This document shows, piece after piece, positions 62,425 through 64,000 of a stretch of 64,000 nucleotides of DNA. This DNA is from Sipunculus nudus. Taxonomy: Eukaryota > Annelida > Sipuncula > Golfingiida > Sipunculidae. A program made the translations under genes and the position numbers. Where the stretch lies: positions 67,071,300 through 67,135,299 of the forward strand of contig CM049314.1 of the NCBI GenBank assembly GCA_026874595.1, in the 5' to 3' direction. The stretch's first letter is position 1, and each line of letters begins with the position of its first letter. The notes below the pieces were generated by a model. That model had not been told where the DNA came from. It made no database searches and was given only the letters and a program-made list of their open reading frames with translations.

Positions 62425-63137
62425 TATGATTGTATCAGTAATATATGTCGTGCGGCCTTTCTCGAGCGCCGCGTATGGCTTCCATCCGGCGTTTTCTCTC
62501 TACTAACGCTTGTTGTCAACTCATTCGTGCCAGAGTAATACATCTCGCCTGGATTACTGTAATTCAGTCCTGGTTGGGTTACCTGCAGAACCAATCTCGA
62601 ATGGTTCAAAATAATGCTGCGCGTCTCATTAATGTCACACCGCTGCTCAAAAAGCTCCATTTGCTACCCATCAAGTCTCGAATACAAAGCAAAAGTTGCC
62701 GTTTTATGTTAAATGTCATTTCGATGACTCACTTCCATCATATTTTTCTGAAAAATCAATAGCCTCTTGGCCTTTGCGTACGCTGCGCTCGGCTAGTGAA
62801 AATTTTCTTAAATTACAAAGTATAATATGTAAGTTGGTGAATGTTCCTTCCGTTTCCTATCTAAAAAAATCTGGAATTCGTTTCAAACCAATTTAAAAAA
62901 AATATCTCTTTCGGCAAGCTTTTGGCCATACAAATGAATTGTTATTTTTTTCTAAAGTCACAACGGATAGCTGCGAAAGAGCAGGTGAGAAAGAAAGTGG
63001 ACTTTGGGAGTAGATTTGGGTTAATTTGTGCTTTGTAAGTGTATACGAGTGAAAATGTGTGGGTTCGTGTGTGCGTGAATCGCGCTGTGAGACCGACTGG
63101 CGCTATATAAATACTAACTAGTATCATTATTATTAAA
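62425..63137 (+). mobile_element. Second copy of the 43.5-kb LINE, degenerate
   Basis: Shares with 43524-44268 (inverted) the CGTGCGGCCTTTCTCGAGC start, the IRRFLSTNACCQLI and QNNAARL words, and the GGCGCTATATAAATAC motif before an ATT-type tail. Several frameshifts break the coding part. It sits in the SLC5 intron after exon 8, in the gene's orientation. Confidence 0.85.
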
Positions 63138-63139
63138 AA

Positions 63140-63531
63140 AAGACTCTGAGTTGACAACATAATTTCAGCACAAAACGTCAATTTAAATGGTCTTAATGTC
63201 ATGTGACCATTTGAGTGTAGAACATAATATAAAGTTCATTTTTTTTTCTCTTCGAGAACCATGAGGCATATTAACGTATTTTGTGGCATGACCTAAAGAG
63301 TCATGGGCCTTGTGATCACGTGAAATTAGGTTCGTATTCATTAAAGTAGAAATCCACACACCTATACATTATATATCTAATTATATTAATTATATAATCT
63401 GTTAGTAGAGAGAAGCATAAGCAGTCCTGCTTATTATGACGTATTACGAATTTTTTATAACATTAAGGTTTCATCATCGTTTAGATTCATATTTGGCTTA
63501 GTCACATAAAATATTCACTTCTCACCCCACA

Positions 63532-63594
<63 letters not shown>

Positions 63595-64000
63595 ATTGTG
63601 AACTAAATAGTATTTTCTATCAAATTTGATATATTTTGATGAGTTACAACCACAGTATATTAATATTTTAAATCTAAATTTGATTAAAAACTCGGTATTA
63701 CCAGCTTCAGGTATAACTGACACAAATTTCGTTAATCAACATTCAGTTACATAAAAGAAATCCAGAGACCTTTTTGTTTTTTTGTCTATTCTGTTTCATT
63801 CATTTTTCATTGTTTGAAAATGTTATCACTTTTAGCAGAAATCAATCAATAGCCAGCCTAATATCAAAGTTAATATAAAAGAAAAAATCATATATTTTAC
63901 AAACATATCAGAAGGTGATCCCCGCGATTTTCAGCCGCCGCAACCTTTATTGAGGGCGACAGACGAATATTTGCGGCCTTGACCCCCCTTTTCACGATGT
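63140..64000. other. SLC5 intron, right end of window
   Basis: AT-rich, with a (TA)n tract at about 63537-63592. No exon is recognised. The last 90 bp are more GC-rich but show no known motif. Confidence 0.6.
63537..63592. repeat. (TA)n microsatellite
   Basis: A pure TA run of about 28 units. Confidence 0.95.

Overview
The window is AT-rich metazoan DNA: genes split by GT-AG introns, dense (TA)n and (GA)n microsatellites, fragments of non-LTR retrotransposons, tRNA-derived SINE-like pieces and MITE-like elements. The protein families and repeat style suggest a lophotrochozoan, most plausibly a bivalve mollusc. That placement is inference; no species is claimed. Nothing looks prokaryotic.

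Left flank (1-3.15 kb): no gene. It holds a pogo/Tigger-like non-autonomous element (about 784-2217) and the decayed 3' end of a LINE on the minus strand (about 2259-3110).

Tandem receptor array (about 3.15-41.9 kb): four direct, plus-strand copies of one gene, with start codons at 5779, 16906, 24731 and 34684. The full layout is seen in copy 2. A short hydrophobic leader exon is followed by two exons that together encode a D8C domain (the cysteine-rich module of uromodulin, GP2 and OIT3). Next comes one exon with a Ser/Thr/Pro-rich mucin-like stalk, holding a 46-codon tandem repeat, and a transmembrane helix. The last exon encodes a tyrosine-rich cytoplasmic tail. That tail carries an ITAM-like pair (YAEI-x11-YTSL, with Asp at -3) and YxxM motifs of the PI3-kinase type. 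I infer a surface recognition/signalling receptor family. The copies differ: copy 1 has lost both D8C exons but stays in frame, because all exons up to the membrane exon meet at phase 1. Copy 2 is intact (about 541 residues). Copy 3 has a 4-nt frameshift and a lost splice acceptor. Copy 4 has an independent 1-nt frameshift. Copies 3 and 4 would end at the same shifted-frame stop before the membrane helix.

Middle (41.9-52.8 kb): mostly non-coding. It holds a 684-bp MITE with long terminal inverted repeats (42208-42891), a 5'-truncated LINE (43524-44268, minus), SINE-like pieces, an inverted-repeat element (49431-49692), and an inverted relic of one SLC5 transporter exon (49183-49318, minus) with an in-frame stop and a dead acceptor.

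Right part (52.8-64 kb): the first eight coding exons of a Na+/solute symporter of the SLC5/SGLT type (52795-62286, plus). It runs off the window. Several residues that contact sugar in vertebrate SGLT1 are replaced. Its first intron contains long G and C homopolymers and a 594-bp tandem repeat; the intron after exon 8 contains a second copy of the 43.5-kb LINE.
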